A DNA stretch of 64,000 nt, from contig JANBQS010000010.1 in the NCBI GenBank assembly GCA_027577415.1, positions 16,786 through 80,785 of the forward strand, read 5' to 3'. Below, in pieces: positions 19,477 to 30,228 of the stretch; position 1 is the stretch's first letter; each line of letters begins with the position of its first letter. This DNA is from Coemansia sp. RSA 922. Lineage: Eukaryota > Kickxellomycota > Kickxellomycetes > Kickxellales > Kickxellaceae. The notes under the pieces were generated by a model, which searched no databases, was not told where the DNA came from, and saw nothing but the letters and a program-made list of their open reading frames with translations. The position numbers were made by a program, and so were the translations under genes.

Positions 19477-19887
19477 CTAGTTCTTGGACTGAGCGCGTCC
19501 TGTCATTGACAGCGTTTTCATAGTCAAAGTTTCTGGAGCTGCATTTAATTTATGCTTCTTTGAAGGACCCATGCTCTTCTTTGCCCCAACTGCTGTGGTA
19601 GTTTCAGTTGCACTCAATGCCACAAGTGCTTCTCTTCTGTGCCGTTCCATTAAGGCCAGTAATGCTGGCACTCTCTCAGCCACATATCCATTGCGCCAGA
19701 CGAGTGGGTCATGCAGGACTAGTGGGTCGCATGGGTTGTATGGGTTGCGTCTTCCAAGCTTGACTAGAGACCCAGGGCACCTTGGGTCCAGAAACAAAAG
19801 TTCATGCATTTCCACCATCAGGCAACGCAATTGCCCAGGAGCCATCCTTTCTGTGATTTCAAAGTAGAAACGCTCGGCAGTGTCCAT
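19477..19887 (-). pseudogene. Unrecognised protein fragment beside a dispersed repeat
   Basis: A 136-residue frame from the first ATG (19887); the open frame extends upstream without ATG to about 19935, where a dispersed repeat begins, so the 5' end looks cut off by the repeat. Contains M-A-P-G-Q-L-R-C-L-M-V-E-M-H-E-L-L, then R-R-N-P-Y-N-P-C-D-P-L-V and a basic tail (K-K-S-M-G-P-S-K-K-H-K). I recognise no family. It could be a transposon-derived or host gene fragment. Confidence 0.35.
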
Positions 19888-19935
19888 GTGGAAGCACTTT
19901 TGTTTGGCGGCAATGACCAGGTCTGATGAATTCAA

Positions 19936-20140
19936 GGATCCTATCCTGGTTTGCCAGGCGCCTATTGGTTATATAGCCTCGTTGCTGCTCATTTCCACAA
20001 CTGCAGGCGTGTGGTGGCTTTTGGCCTAGCCATTGTGCGATTGTGCACTACACTGCTTGTGGTGGGAGAGGGCTGTCTGTCTGCGTTGTCTATGCAGACA
20101 ACACACTTAGGACTAGTCCTTATAAAAGATTCCTATCCAC
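19936..20140. repeat. Dispersed repeat, copy 1
   Basis: Begins GATCCTATCCTGGTTTGCCA and continues with TATAGCCTC and GGGAGAGGGCTG. A diverged copy in the same orientation lies at 35795-36060. No protein resemblance is seen. Edges are approximate. Confidence 0.55.
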
Positions 20141-20599
20141 TTGTGAACTTGGCCGAGTACCTTTTATGGACCTTTGTAGTCTCTTGTAGATTTTTACGCC
20201 CTATACAAGGACTGGTGCTCTAGTCAATATCCGCTGGTTGACTTATTGGCCCACAAGCCATTGCATGTGGTCCACCTTAAACATTGTCGCAACATGTGTG
20301 CAACCTTTCTTTTACAATGTTTTACATGGATGGGTCTTATTACCAGGCCCTTTTAGACAGGTGATTGATTTGGCAATCTCCAGAATAATGAAGTAGTCTG
20401 AGATATCATGTCGCATGAATACAATGGAGATCAGATCAATGATGTGATATCAAAGTGTAAGTATCCAAAACACACATCTTACTTTGAATCCTTTTGGTAT
20501 TTAAACCCCTGCCCCACCCTTCATCCATGGAGTTTGGCAAGCCTACTTTCTTCGTTACCTCTATAATTTTATTTACTTGTATTCATTCAACACACTAGG

Positions 20600-21549
20600 T
20601 AAATATGCTGCATCTGGCTGTCACCGATATACCAGAATAAGCACTACCCCCAGTCACAATGTCAGCTGTATTGTCCCAATTTGTCAATATACCTTTCTTG
20701 ACTGTCCCTTGTTTAATGCAAATGGACTTTTTGTTGATGCTGTAAAGGAGGACGTGTGTCAAGTAGAAGTCAGTGTTGTGTAGTCATTGTGTCAGCTCAT
20801 GCCTTGATAGTAGCTTGCATGCCAGTGGCTGCTATAACTGCCTTGCCAATCTTGCTCATCACAATCGCCTATGAACATGACAGTTATCAGTTTCACAATT
20901 CCCGATATTGGCAACTTTAGCTGCGCCCAGTGGCATATTGAACAGTACACCATGTATTAGATCCGTGTTGTCGTCGAGGTGCAGATTTCCTCAGTGCTGC
21001 TGGACTAGCTCAGTGTGGATACCCGATGGTCCGAATGGGTGGCAATTAGGTAACTCAAGGCCTAGGTTGGCATGTGCGTGTAGCTGTTGTAGCAACTGGC
21101 CTTCATCTTGTGCTAGAACTTGTCGACCATCCAATTCGAATGGCCAGTAGTCCTTTATCAGGAGCTGTGGATGCTCCATAGCCTCGGGGTTTGTGGACGC
21201 TTTGTACTGTCTTATGCAGTCTCCAGTTAGCTTGTCGGAGTTAAGATTGTGGTTATTGCTGTAATACTACTCGTTGTCCACCATTAATTTGTAGTACATG
21301 CCCGGGAAATTCTCTTCAACCCTTGGTTAGAGGTGGTGGACAACCGTGGAGTCCAAGCCTGTCATATCCAATGGGCAGATAGACCACTGACGATAAATTC
21401 TGTAAACCGTCTGTGCCCATGAGGAGTTGTGACATCTGCCCCTTTAGATAAAAACACACCATTTGATACAACATGGGCAACGTATACGGTTCTACTGCAT
21501 ATAAGCACTTGACATGTGAACCATTGCTGCTAACAAAAAAACCAATCAA
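20600..21549 (-). pseudogene. FunK1-like protein kinase remnant
   Basis: On the minus strand a kinase-like order of pieces is readable through stop codons and frameshifts: a stretch with L-L-M-G-T-D-G-L near 21420; L-I-K-D-Y-W-P with an acidic loop and L-L-Q-Q-L near 21100-21150; D-D-N-T-D near 20960; C-H-V-H-R-R-L near 20877; and G-I-L-T-N-W-D-N-T near 20680. The I-K-D-x-W, D-N-T-D, V-H-R-R and G-x-L-x-D-W-D words are typical of FunK1, a fungal-specific kinase family expanded in this group of fungi. At least three in-frame stops are present, so it is dead. The family call rests on short motifs. Confidence 0.5.
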
Positions 21550-21997
21550 ATATTTAGCTAATTGTCTGTGATGTGGATGACAATATAGAAGAGCTAGTGT
21601 AGTATACGCTGAGAGTGTCCTCCTTGGGCACCAGAGTGTGTTATTGTACGTTTGTAAAGTATGTATTTATAAAATATGGCTATATAATGTTAATAATAAT
21701 AAAAAGACCTATACTAAGAGTATCACAGCAGACACTAATAATGTGTATGTGGTCGTTACCAGAATGTTAACACTTTCTGGAGGCCAGTAACACGCATGTA
21801 AAGCCAGCCAAAAAGGGAAGCAGTAAACTTATAAGCAACATGTGAAGACCTGTGAACCGTGCTAGCTCAGCCCATGCTGCGAAATAATACCACATGGAAA
21901 GGTGATCACAAAATGTCTTTCCCTTGTCCCTTTTAAAAAATAATGCCGGACATGTTGCTGCTAGCTTGAAGTAAAATGCAGTTCTCTATGACGGTAC

Positions 21998-22645
21998 TTA
22001 TTCACTTTCGTCACCTGGGTGCTTATACTTGAATTTATAATCAATTACAATCTCAGCTTCCCTAAGAGCACCGTAGTCATCTATGTGACTCCTAAAGACA
22101 TCTAGCAAAGTATCATCAGTTTTGTATTTCTTATATATTTTGCCCTTTCCGTTTGCCCTTACATTCATCGAAGAAAATTTGTAGTTTTCCCTATCTGTGT
22201 TAACAAGCAAGTTAAGCTCACTATTTCTAGTATTCCTAGTAAATGACCACAAGCTGTTTTCCATCCTAGCAATAGGAAACTCAAATTCCTTTGGATAACC
22301 ATCAATCTGATTATCTTTGATGTAAGTGACAATAGTTTTGACCGTGAATATCTCGGCCAGAGTAAGATCTAGGGTATTGAAGTATCCGTGCACACACTTA
22401 TTTTCATCTACCCAGAAATTCGGCACTCCCATCATATTAATAACATTCGTGTTTTGAGTGATTTCTTTATCATCTCTGTATAGCTTATAGCGCATAAATC
22501 TATTAGTGTGTTCCTCCAGGTAATCCATGAGATTACATATTTCGGACATGTTTTGGCACCTTGCTGTTTTTTGATATACCACTCCACTAGGTACCTTAAA
22601 ATTCACTCGAATTTCTGCTAAATGATCCTTTGGCAGAAGAGTCAT
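21998..22645 (-). CDS. Larger small-gene protein (215 aa) under a B-type promoter
   Basis: A complete 215-residue frame; the first ATG is at 22645 (M-T-L-L-P-K-D-H-L-A-E-I). No known domain, signal peptide or membrane span. It looks mixed alpha/beta, with Lys/Tyr-rich stretches (K-I-Y-K-K-Y-K) and a C-terminus F-K-Y-K-H-P-G-D-E-S-E. The first part reads like a duplicated beta-hairpin domain (A-E-I-R-V-N-F-K-V-P). It is AT-rich, unlike the housekeeping genes. Its promoter carries CTTTTATATCG 125 bp upstream after a purine-rich GGGC segment, the same arrangement as the group B triplet, so it is placed with that regulon on promoter evidence only. Confidence 0.6.
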   Translation of the reverse strand: MTLLPKDHLAEIRVNFKVPSGVVYQKTARCQNMSEICNLMDYLEEHTNRFMRYKLYRDDKEITQNTNVINMMGVPNFWVDENKCVHGYFNTLDLTLAEIFTVKTIVTYIKDNQIDGYPKEFEFPIARMENSLWSFTRNTRNSELNLLVNTDRENYKFSSMNVRANGKGKIYKKYKTDDTLLDVFRSHIDDYGALREAEIVIDYKFKYKHPGDESE

Positions 22646-22769
22646 TACAAATAACAATTAGACGTAGTACTAGTAGATTTGAGCTTAGTGACGAGAATAA
22701 AGCAAGTAGATGTGGATAGTGCTGGCAAGAGGTAGCTTTTGGAAGGGAGAAAGGGCATTTCTCCTCTGC

Positions 22770-22776
22770 TTTTATA
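22770..22776 (-). promoter_or_regulatory. TATA box of the 22645 gene
   Basis: CGATATAAAAG on the minus strand, 125 bp before the ATG. It matches the CGATATAAAAG of group B unit 1 (6961-6970). Confidence 0.55.
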
Positions 22777-23462
22777 TCGTGCAATACTGGCTGGCAAGTG
22801 CTGCACACAATACCTATTCCAGTCAGCGTATCACGTGGTTGGCATTTCAGTCAACGGGAGGGCAACATGCTACAAAGGCTACAATGATACCCCCCAATGG
22901 TGCTCCAGTCAACGGCCAACAGCACTGTCGGGACATCTTTCTAGCCATTGTTGCAATGGTGCAGAATTGGTGCCCTTCCCCAAATAAAAACATTTTTGTA
23001 CAATTGGTGAGACTGAAGACACACCCAATGCCCATTTTGCACTGCCTGCTCCATTAGATGGGTAATACTTTTTTTTCTTGTTTGCAAGTATGTGGCAATG
23101 AACCCTCTAAATAATGCATAGCAAATATCGGTTTCACTTATCAATAAGCACTATCAGAGTGCTTTTTCTAAACGAGACATTGAATTCTATAACGATGTTT
23201 ACGTATCTAGATTATATTGAAACTCATCAACAACAGGGATCTCCACACGCCATATATGACTCAGATGTTTAGGACCAATGCTGGGCTTTTGCTAGCATGT
23301 CAATAACCTTTTGAACGCCCTCAAGGGAGGCTGCGCTAACCTGCAGAGTTCTGAGTAAGGGGACACGGCATACCAGATCCAATATTAGATGATAATGTAG
23401 CGAAAGCTCTTAAGCTGCGATTTGCAGTATGGTTGTAGTAGTAGCCCAGAGCTCTTCCATGG

Positions 23463-24943
23463 CTAAATCTGCCCGCACACATTGCTCAGTGGTGGTAGCA
23501 AATGTGGAGCAACATTTTCCATATACTTGTTCATGAATGCGGCAGCTGGTACAGATTTGGCAATGCTTGCAAATACATTAAGTCTCGGCAGATTGGTCAG
23601 CAAAGGCAGAAGTGATACAGCATGGCCAAGAGCGATATGCCCCTCAAATGTCAGAGATGTAACGTTGACGGCAAACGTGGGTTTCTCTGGCTCTAGTGCA
23701 ATTGTATTGTAGGCGTGCATCATTGGCATCAGAGCTTGGAGCCTGAAGTTTACAGTTGTAAACATGGATGATAGAAAATTGCCAATGTACTATTTGTCAA
23801 ACCTGTTAATAACGTCCAAGAAGTGAACACTGAAATTAAGCAACTTGCAAAATGGTGAGAGATCCAAGTCTTCGGGTATCCAATGCTTTAGTGACCAGAG
23901 AGATAGTGTCGTCAAAGGGCTGGGCTCAAACAAATAGAGAAACTGTTTGTGACTCCTGGGAAACCAACGAATCTCAAGGCTAGTCAGCGCAGGAAACTGT
24001 GGCATACCAAATTTTGTTGACGCCATAAATCCTGGAGTTCTCGTTTCCAGGTCTGAATCCAACTCGCTGAGACCATGGTGGCTGTTGTTGTCTTCTTCCC
24101 ACCAGTTCTCGTCCTCAGAGTCCATGGCAAATTTAAAGGCATTGGAAGGGCGTGGTCGGATTTCTCGACCCAATGTAATGCACAGAGTCAGAGACTTTAG
24201 AGCCGAGAACACAAGGCTGCTGCTGGGTGGTGCAATAAAGGGCTCCTAGAGCTTTCTTACCTATATCGAGCCCAACCTCAACTCTACGAGATTGCTGGCC
24301 AGCAGTGGCAGCAAAAGAAGCCGAGTTCCTTTAGCCATTTCAATAGTGTTGACTTCAAGACACTTAAGCTGGATCGGAGTGGATAGCTGCAATAGACGAC
24401 TCGCAAAATCGAGGAGAATGTCAGATGTAATTCGCAGGATTCGGAGTGGCTGTGGTCTGCCTAAATGCGCATTGATCAACTGGCTAATAGGAATACAGTT
24501 GTAGACCATGTGGGCGCCTGGTCTCCCAGGAACGCCGTCTCACGTAGCAAAGGCAGAGCCACTGAAAATACTTTGTTGAATGCATTCAAGGCTCTCTCGC
24601 AACTACTTGGGAATATCCATCGCAGGCCTTTGAAGCTGCATTTGCTTGTATCGAGATGCAGTTGCTCGACTCTGCACCACACTGTGTTTCTTAACCCTGC
24701 ACCACGTAGCTTTTGCCCCAGTAGGAGTGACTTCTGTCCTGAGCACCTGAACAGTGATCCAAACCTCGCGTGCCATTCAGACCAGATTGCCTCCAACAAA
24801 AAATCCAATATCCGTCCACAGTTTGTTACTGTTGCTAGGCATCCTCTGCAGCATTCATAAAAAATGTTGTATAGCATACATGGATTTTGCGTCTTGTGCA
24901 CCCTTTGCAGCTTATTCCGGGATAATGCTGAAGGAATGAACAC
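23463..24943 (-). pseudogene. LRR / F-box-like gene, broken
   Basis: Minus-strand pieces in order read as one leucine-rich protein of the type seen at 52388-54052: F-L-L-E-A-I-W-S-E-W-H near 24780, L-H-L-D-T-S-K near 24650, L-R-I-L-R-I-T-S near 24430, F-S-A-L-K-S-L-T-L near 24200, and F-P-A-L-T-S-L-E-I-R near 23990. Lesions: a frameshift near 24505 (the frame holding the 5' part closes while the match moves to the next frame), in-frame stops near 24259 and 24244, and TAG at 23792-23790 with the homology carrying on beyond. The N-terminal F-box-like part is not readable. A decayed copy. Confidence 0.65.
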
Positions 24944-25640
24944 AGAGTGCCATGGTCTGAAGTGGACACAGAAGTAGATAGAAAATACTTGTGATTTTCG
25001 ATAGGTTAGCTAGACGCTAATGAGCAGTGGGTTATACTCCTTTCAGGCCAGAAAATCCATAAAGTTTTTAAGAATTTGTCAAATAAAAAACAAGGCACTG
25101 CCTCTCTTTCTTTACCCCTGTCGCAACTTGAAATATAGCTCTGGATACTTGCAGGGTTGGTGGGCGGGCACCCACTGCTCGTTGGCAACCAGCTAATCTA
25201 TCAAAACATCTATTCCCATCTCGCGTTGAAGCAGGACATATCTACTGACCCACTCAGCAAACACTACAACTATCTTTGGCTGCATCTCCGAACGTCACAA
25301 AAGATCCAAAATCCAAAACATAACCAAACATGAATAACAACTATTCTGGTCCCAGCTGTAATTCGGCTGGGGTGAGCGCACCCAAGTGGAATGGAGAAAA
25401 TGTTTCACACAATTGGGTGGGTGGAGTAAGAGGTAGAAAATGTCTAGTGTAGGGTCCTTAGCCTGCCCCATCCCCAATGCCAATTTGCAGGGCACCTTTC
25501 TATAGTGCATGTTCTTTGAGGCAAAGGAAAAAGGTATAGTGGTGATGTCATTTTTCTTTCTTTTTATTCGCTTTTTGCAAAAAAGAATGGAGGCAGAGTG
25601 CTTGAAGCAAGGCGCTAAAAAACAGCCCTTTGCAAGATTG

Positions 25641-25668
25641 CCTATGACACGTGTTCTCTGAAACAAAG
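25641..25668 (-). promoter_or_regulatory. Bipartite CAAAG/CRE-like element
   Basis: Minus strand reads CTTTGTTTCAGAGAACACGT followed by GTCATAGG. It is nearly identical to the element at 50801-50828. About 410 bp before the 26074 gene. Confidence 0.6.
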
Positions 25669-25798
25669 AAAGCAAAAAGATGTTGGTGATGTCATTTTCT
25701 TGCTTTTCTGCATTGTAGGGCAAGAAAGAGGAGAAAAAGGCATTCATCAGCCGCAATAAGAAGAACAACAGGTTGCCAATTCGACATTTGTAAGCCTG

Positions 25799-25826
25799 CC
25801 TATGACGAAAGTCCTATGTTTCAAAG
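25799..25826 (-). promoter_or_regulatory. Bipartite CAAAG/CRE-like element
   Basis: Minus strand reads CTTTGAAACATAGG, then CGTCATAGG. About 250 bp before the 26074 gene; counterpart of 50641-50669 and 36879-36902. Confidence 0.6.
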
Positions 25827-25973
25827 GAAAAAAATTGTGCTCCCCCATTTTTTTTCTTCTTTTTTTGCACATTCGGAAAAAAGTAAATAATTTTTTTTTT
25901 TTGCTTGACAGCAGAATTTGCCTCCTCTGCCTTCCTGCAACCAGCGGGTGGATTTTCTCCTCCATCTCTCTGC

Positions 25974-25980
25974 TATATAA
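25974..25980 (+). promoter_or_regulatory. TATA box of the 26074 gene
   Basis: CTGCTATATAAATAGCAAGC, 100 bp before the ATG; nearly the same string precedes the genes at 35185 and 37130. Confidence 0.65.
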
Positions 25981-26073
25981 ATAGCAAGCTGCTGCCACTC
26001 TTCACTATTTACAAAAACAGCCCTCATTCACACCACAGCTCTAATTTACTTGCCCGTTTAAGCTACTCCAACC

Positions 26074-26460
26074 ATGCCTTATTACTACTATGCTGTTACC
26101 TGCAACTTTGATGGCCTACCAGAAATCTGTGGACAAGTTTTAAGATTAAGAGAAACTATTGATGAGGCAGTTGCTTCTCTCACTGCACAAGTTAATCGAG
26201 ATGCACAAACTTTAAAAGAAATTTATGCATCCCCAATTATCTTAAGTAATACTGTCTTCGATACAATCGATTGGTACAAAAACAATGTAAAAAACCAAGA
26301 TCAAAACATATTTTTATACTTTGGCACTGAGAATGGTAATATGGATGCTTGGATTGCTAGGAGAGAGTACTATGGTGACAAATATGAAATGCTTAAGAGG
26401 TTAGCAAGCGAGTATACAAAGAAGAAAAGGCCGGATAACCGTCACGCCTTAATCATGTGA
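26074..26460 (+). CDS. Group A small protein (128 aa)
   Basis: An intact, typical group A member: M-P-Y-Y-Y-Y-A-V-T-C-N, then G-L-P-E-I-C-G-Q-V, T-I-D-E-A-V-A-S-L, V-N-R-D-A-Q-T, the core N-I-F-L-Y-F-G-T-E-N-G and the end Y-Y-G-D-K-Y-E-M-L-K-R-L-A-S-E-Y-T-K-K-K. No signal peptide or membrane span; the four consecutive Tyr sit on what looks like a first beta strand. The last 11 residues (after K-K-K) are not shared, so the original stop seems to have been lost and the frame now runs to a TGA. It lies at the 3' end of the 1.1-kb upstream module. Function unknown; its best comparison is the broken copy at 35185 and the intact 49256 gene. Confidence 0.8.
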   Translation: MPYYYYAVTCNFDGLPEICGQVLRLRETIDEAVASLTAQVNRDAQTLKEIYASPIILSNTVFDTIDWYKNNVKNQDQNIFLYFGTENGNMDAWIARREYYGDKYEMLKRLASEYTKKKRPDNRHALIM

Positions 26461-26922
26461 CTCGCAAGCCCATCGCAGTGGGGCGCATATGCGGACATGT
26501 ATGCATTCATGCATGTAGATCGGCACCGTTTCTTTCTAGGATTTAACCCGCCCTTTTGGCGGCGTGTTAGAATAGATTCCTTCCTCTCTTTACGTTTTAT
26601 TCTATTACAATAACCCACTATGTTGCTTTCTGTGAGAGAGTATTGTGAACACCTTCTTACCAAGTTTTAAACTGTCTTCCTAAGAAAAGCAGCAAGGGAA
26701 TTCCCTATCTGCTATTCAGTATCCACATACGTGGAAATGTGATGGCGAACAGTAACGGATATATTACCAGATGGTATAGTTTGACATTTTAAGTGCAAGG
26801 GATTGGTTAATCTGATTCACCGAGCCGCATTAGATCCATCGGCTCAGTGTCTAGATCGAGACAGCTCACTTTTTAATTTTTCTTTCTTTAGCCAACTTTA
26901 TACTTTTCTCTTCAAATAAAGA
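26461..26922. other. Intergenic, no gene seen
   Basis: Contains the palindromic words GAGCCG...CGGCTC near 26820-26845 and an AT-rich FSH1 leader. No recognisable coding or RNA gene. Confidence 0.4.
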
Positions 26923-27525
26923 ATGACTTCTAAATTACGAGTACTTTGTTTACATGGATACACGCAAACGGCACAAAAGTTCCGCGACCGTACTGGGCCC
27001 TTCCGACGCTCGCTCAAAAACGATTTAGAACTATACTACATAACCGCACCACATTTAGCAACGGAATTTAATGAAGGCAATGCGTGGTGGAACCACAAAC
27101 CACATGATAAGGACCGTATATGGACCGAAGTACAAACCTCTTTGGATCTGATATCAAAGGTTGTCACTGAGGAGGGACCGTTTGACGGGATCTTGGGGTT
27201 CTCGCAGGGCGCGGGTATGGCAGCAATAGCGATGGCTATGCTGGGGGTTGACTTCAAATTCTCTATCCTGGTTGCGGGATTCGTGCCTGATATGAGGCAG
27301 TTCGCTGATACGGTTGACAAGTGTAGGATGTCGGTGCCTACGTTGGTGGTGGTGGGCGAGAAGGACGAAATAGTGCCGGCTGAGCGCGGTAAACTCCTAG
27401 CACTTACAGTGTTTGCGCCCGAGTCAGTCACAGTACTAACCCACGAGGGTGGACATTTCCTACCGTGTAATGCAGAGTGGCGTGGCAAGTATCGAGATTT
27501 TCTCTCTTGTATTAAAGTTTTATAA
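26923..27525 (+). CDS. FSH1: FSH1-type serine hydrolase (OVCA2 family)
   Basis: A 200-residue alpha/beta hydrolase. The N-terminus L-C-L-H-G-Y-T-Q-T (8-16) forms the oxyanion-side strand; the nucleophile elbow is G-F-S-Q-G-A-G with Ser94; the acid is Asp148 in V-V-G-E-K-D-E-I-V; the base is His178 in H-E-G-G-H-F-L-P. The W-W-N segment (55-57) is also a family mark. Length and motif order match yeast Fsh1 and human OVCA2, carboxylesterases of broad or unknown physiological substrate, probably cytosolic. Single exon with a complete catalytic triad. It converges with MCCC2, their stops being 12 bp apart. Confidence 0.93.
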   Translation: MTSKLRVLCLHGYTQTAQKFRDRTGPFRRSLKNDLELYYITAPHLATEFNEGNAWWNHKPHDKDRIWTEVQTSLDLISKVVTEEGPFDGILGFSQGAGMAAIAMAMLGVDFKFSILVAGFVPDMRQFADTVDKCRMSVPTLVVVGEKDEIVPAERGKLLALTVFAPESVTVLTHEGGHFLPCNAEWRGKYRDFLSCIKVL

Positions 27526-27536
27526 ATATATGAGGC

Positions 27537-29222
27537 CTACATACGGAATACACCAAAGTCTGTATCGCCCACTGGCGAATTACGCGTAGCTGAGAGTGCC
27601 AGGCCAAGGACTCTACGAGTGTCCTGTGGTCTGATAACACCGTCGTCCCAGAGTCTCGCTGACGAGAAGTAAGGGTGTCCTTCGTGCTCGTATTTGTCGG
27701 TAATAGGTTTCTTGAACTCGGCATCGTCCATAGGAGTTTCGCCTCTGGCGGCCTTCGAGTCGTTCCTCACCTGAGCGAGCACCGACGCAGCCTGCTCGCC
27801 GCCCATGACGGAGATCCTGGCATTGGGCCACATCCACAAGAACCTAGGCGAAAAGGCCCTTCCGCACATGCCATAATTGCCAGCGCCGAAACTACCACCG
27901 ACAAGAACCGAGAACTTGGGCACCTGGGCACAGGCCACGGCAGTAACCAATTTGGCACCATGCTTGGCAATGCCGCCAGCCTCAGCAGCAGCGCCCACCA
28001 TAAAGCCGGTGATATTGTGGAGGAACAAAAGAGGGATTTTGCGCTGGGCGCAGAGCTGCACAAAGTGAGCACCCTTTTGCGCGGCATCGGCAAAGAGCAC
28101 GCCGTTGTTCGCCACGATGCCTACGGGCATACCCTGGATATGAGCAAAGCCAGTGACGAGCGTGGTGCCGAACAGGCGCTTGAACTCGTGCATGCGGGAC
28201 CCGTCGACAATACGCGCGATCACTTGCCTGACATCGTACGAGCGGCGCAGGTTGGTGCCGACAATGCCGCCCAGCTCCATGGCATCGTACAGTGGCGCGT
28301 CAATGGGTCCGGTGGCCGAGGGCTTGGGGTAATTCAGGTTGCGCACAGCCTCCCTAGCAATCTCCAGCGCGTGCTCGTCGCTCGACGCCAAATGGTCAGT
28401 GACACCCGACGTCCGACAATGCAGGTCGCCGCCGCCCAGGGCCTCTGCCGTAACAACCTCTCCAGTAGCGGCTTTGACCAATGGCGGGCCAGCGAGGAAA
28501 ATAGTGCCCTGGCGCCTGACAATAATACTCTCGTCAGCCATTGCCGGCACATAGGCTCCACCCGCAGTGCAAGAGCCCATGACAACGGCGATCTGCGGAA
28601 TACCCATAGAGGACATTGTAGCTTGGTTATAAAAGATGCGACCAAAGTGCTCGCGATCAGGAAACACCTCCGCCTGGTGAGGCAAGTTGGCTCCACCGGA
28701 ATCCACAAGATACAGGCAGGGCAGACGGTTCTCGCGTGCGATCTCCTGCGCCCGCAAATGCTTCTTCACAGTAATCGGGTAGTACGTCCCGCCCTTCACT
28801 GTAGCGTCGTTAGCGACGATCATACATTCCACCCCCGACACCCGCCCAATACCTGTTATTAGTCCGCCGCCTGGTACGTGGTCGCGGGCCCCGTACAGAT
28901 TGTGACCCGCCAATTGCGACAGCTCAAGGAACGGCGAACCGCCATCCAATAGTCGTCCCACGCGGTCGCGCGGAAGGAGCTTGCCCCGACCCAAATGCTT
29001 CTCGCGTGCTTGTGCGCTGCCGCCCAAAGACGCTAGGGATACTTGCGCTTCGAGATCGCTGACGGCTGCTGACATACTGGCTGCGTTCTCGGCGAAAAGT
29101 GCCGCTTTGGTTTCTACAGTATTGGGAATAACCGACATGTCAATTCCACTGGCAAACCCGCGAATTGCCAGGGCATGGCGCTTGGCCACTTGAGAAAACT
29201 TGATATTGCGAGCCAGAAACAT
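27537..29222 (-). CDS. MCCC2: Methylcrotonoyl-CoA carboxylase beta subunit, mitochondrial
   Basis: A 561-residue biotin-dependent carboxyltransferase subunit of leucine breakdown (3-methylcrotonyl-CoA to 3-methylglutaconyl-CoA). The start is set at ATG 29222 (M-F-L-A-R-N-I-K), which begins a Lys/Arg/Ala presequence; the open frame upstream is T-rich leader. Visible family marks are the [17 protein letters not shown]-terminal segment, [23 protein letters not shown], the C-terminal N-N-G-V-L-F-A-D and [13 protein letters not shown]. Length equals the human protein (563). Single exon. The alpha subunit is not in the window. Confidence 0.95.
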   Translation of the reverse strand: MFLARNIKFSQVAKRHALAIRGFASGIDMSVIPNTVETKAALFAENAASMSAAVSDLEAQVSLASLGGSAQAREKHLGRGKLLPRDRVGRLLDGGSPFLELSQLAGHNLYGARDHVPGGGLITGIGRVSGVECMIVANDATVKGGTYYPITVKKHLRAQEIARENRLPCLYLVDSGGANLPHQAEVFPDREHFGRIFYNQATMSSMGIPQIAVVMGSCTAGGAYVPAMADESIIVRRQGTIFLAGPPLVKAATGEVVTAEALGGGDLHCRTSGVTDHLASSDEHALEIAREAVRNLNYPKPSATGPIDAPLYDAMELGGIVGTNLRRSYDVRQVIARIVDGSRMHEFKRLFGTTLVTGFAHIQGMPVGIVANNGVLFADAAQKGAHFVQLCAQRKIPLLFLHNITGFMVGAAAEAGGIAKHGAKLVTAVACAQVPKFSVLVGGSFGAGNYGMCGRAFSPRFLWMWPNARISVMGGEQAASVLAQVRNDSKAARGETPMDDAEFKKPITDKYEHEGHPYFSSARLWDDGVIRPQDTRRVLGLALSATRNSPVGDTDFGVFRM

Positions 29223-29351
29223 AATGAATATAAAAATAGATAAGGACAAGAAGAATAAAAGTGAGATAAAGAAAAATAATAGTCGAAATAGATGTGCGCG
29301 GAGAGGGACCATCGAGTATTCCCACGGTCTGTTTGACGTGGGAAAAAGCAT

Positions 29352-29957
29352 TCACATGATCATTCGTAAGTAAGCCAAGATCAACGCTCCCGTACCAGTG
29401 ATAGTACCGACCATGTACTGGAGTATGCTAAACTTGATACTCTCCATTTGGGTCCTTAGTCCCGAGATTTCGTTTTCGATTCTAGCGTCTGTTTCCCTAA
29501 TCTTTATCTCATGCTGAGCCTGCTCGTCCCTGGCCCTTCCCTTTTCCAGACTCATATCCAAACGAACACCAGCCTGCGTCCTAGTAATCTCCTCCCGGAG
29601 CCGCTGCTTTAGCTTATTGACCTCGCCCTGTAGTCTTTCGTTTTCGGCGCGGAGCATCGAGTAATCGGTCTTTTCTAGCATTTGTAGTTCGGATTTCAGT
29701 TGAGCGAAATCAACTTTATACATGTATAGCGTTCGGTCTTGCTCAGCCTTCGTCACCATAGTCGTTAGTAAGGAGGATGTGCTCGAGGCTAGTACTGAGG
29801 TGACCGAGGTTACTATCGCTTGGGATTGTTGCGGAGTGAATCCTTCCGATTGGAGTCGAACCATTAGTTTGTTGGTATCGAATAAATGTTTTTGTCCCGT
29901 CGTGTATAACCTATTACTAAAGGCATGGGATTGCCGCGATAACATGAACAAAGACAT
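29352..29957 (-). CDS. FMP32: FMP32 / CCDC90 (DUF1640) mitochondrial coiled-coil protein
   Basis: A 201-residue protein with an N-terminal presequence-like stretch (R-Q-S-H-A-F-S-N-R-L-Y-T-T-G), then F-D-T-N-K-L-M-V-R-L-Q-S-E-G-F-T-P-Q-Q-S-Q-A-I, the family opening, a long coiled coil (about residues 70-175) and a single C-terminal membrane span (about 178-196). This is the CCDC90/MCUR1/FMP32 design of inner-membrane proteins involved in respiratory complex assembly or uniporter regulation. Same direction as MCCC2, 130 bp upstream of its ATG. Stop is TGA. Confidence 0.85.
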   Translation of the reverse strand: MSLFMLSRQSHAFSNRLYTTGQKHLFDTNKLMVRLQSEGFTPQQSQAIVTSVTSVLASSTSSLLTTMVTKAEQDRTLYMYKVDFAQLKSELQMLEKTDYSMLRAENERLQGEVNKLKQRLREEITRTQAGVRLDMSLEKGRARDEQAQHEIKIRETDARIENEISGLRTQMESIKFSILQYMVGTITGTGALILAYLRMIM

Positions 29958-30228
29958 GGTGAAAGATATAATTTTTTAAAAGGTTGATAATTTTTTTAGG
30001 CTAATTATTGCCGCACTGATATCGCTGAATATCGATATTAACCACATGTCACGCTACAATATGGGCATCCACGCTGATTGATGCAAAGTCACTTTTATTG
30101 AAATCACATCCAAAATAAAGTGTTTTTACAAGACAAAACAACGGTATATAAAAAGGAATAGATTGGTTCGCTTTCTCGTTATTTAATTTGCAAGCTTGTT
30201 TTTTTTCTTTGCTTATTTATATATTAGT

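Larger units (their letters stand above)
24937..26073 (+). repeat. Upstream module copy 1 (group A promoter, about 1.1 kb)
   Basis: Starts near CACAGAGTGCCATGGTCTGA, then TACTCCTTTCAGGCCAG, CCAGCTGTAATTC, GCCTGCCCC, GATGTCATTTT and the TATA box. The same words in the same order occur at 36148-37129 and, in part and inverted, at 50395-51240. Each copy ends at the start of a group A gene. No protein-coding content is recognised. Confidence 0.8.

Noticed and set aside
25295..25998. Several 70-157-codon frames inside the 1.1-kb module.
   Set aside because: The frames are not kept between the three module copies, so the conservation is not at protein level.
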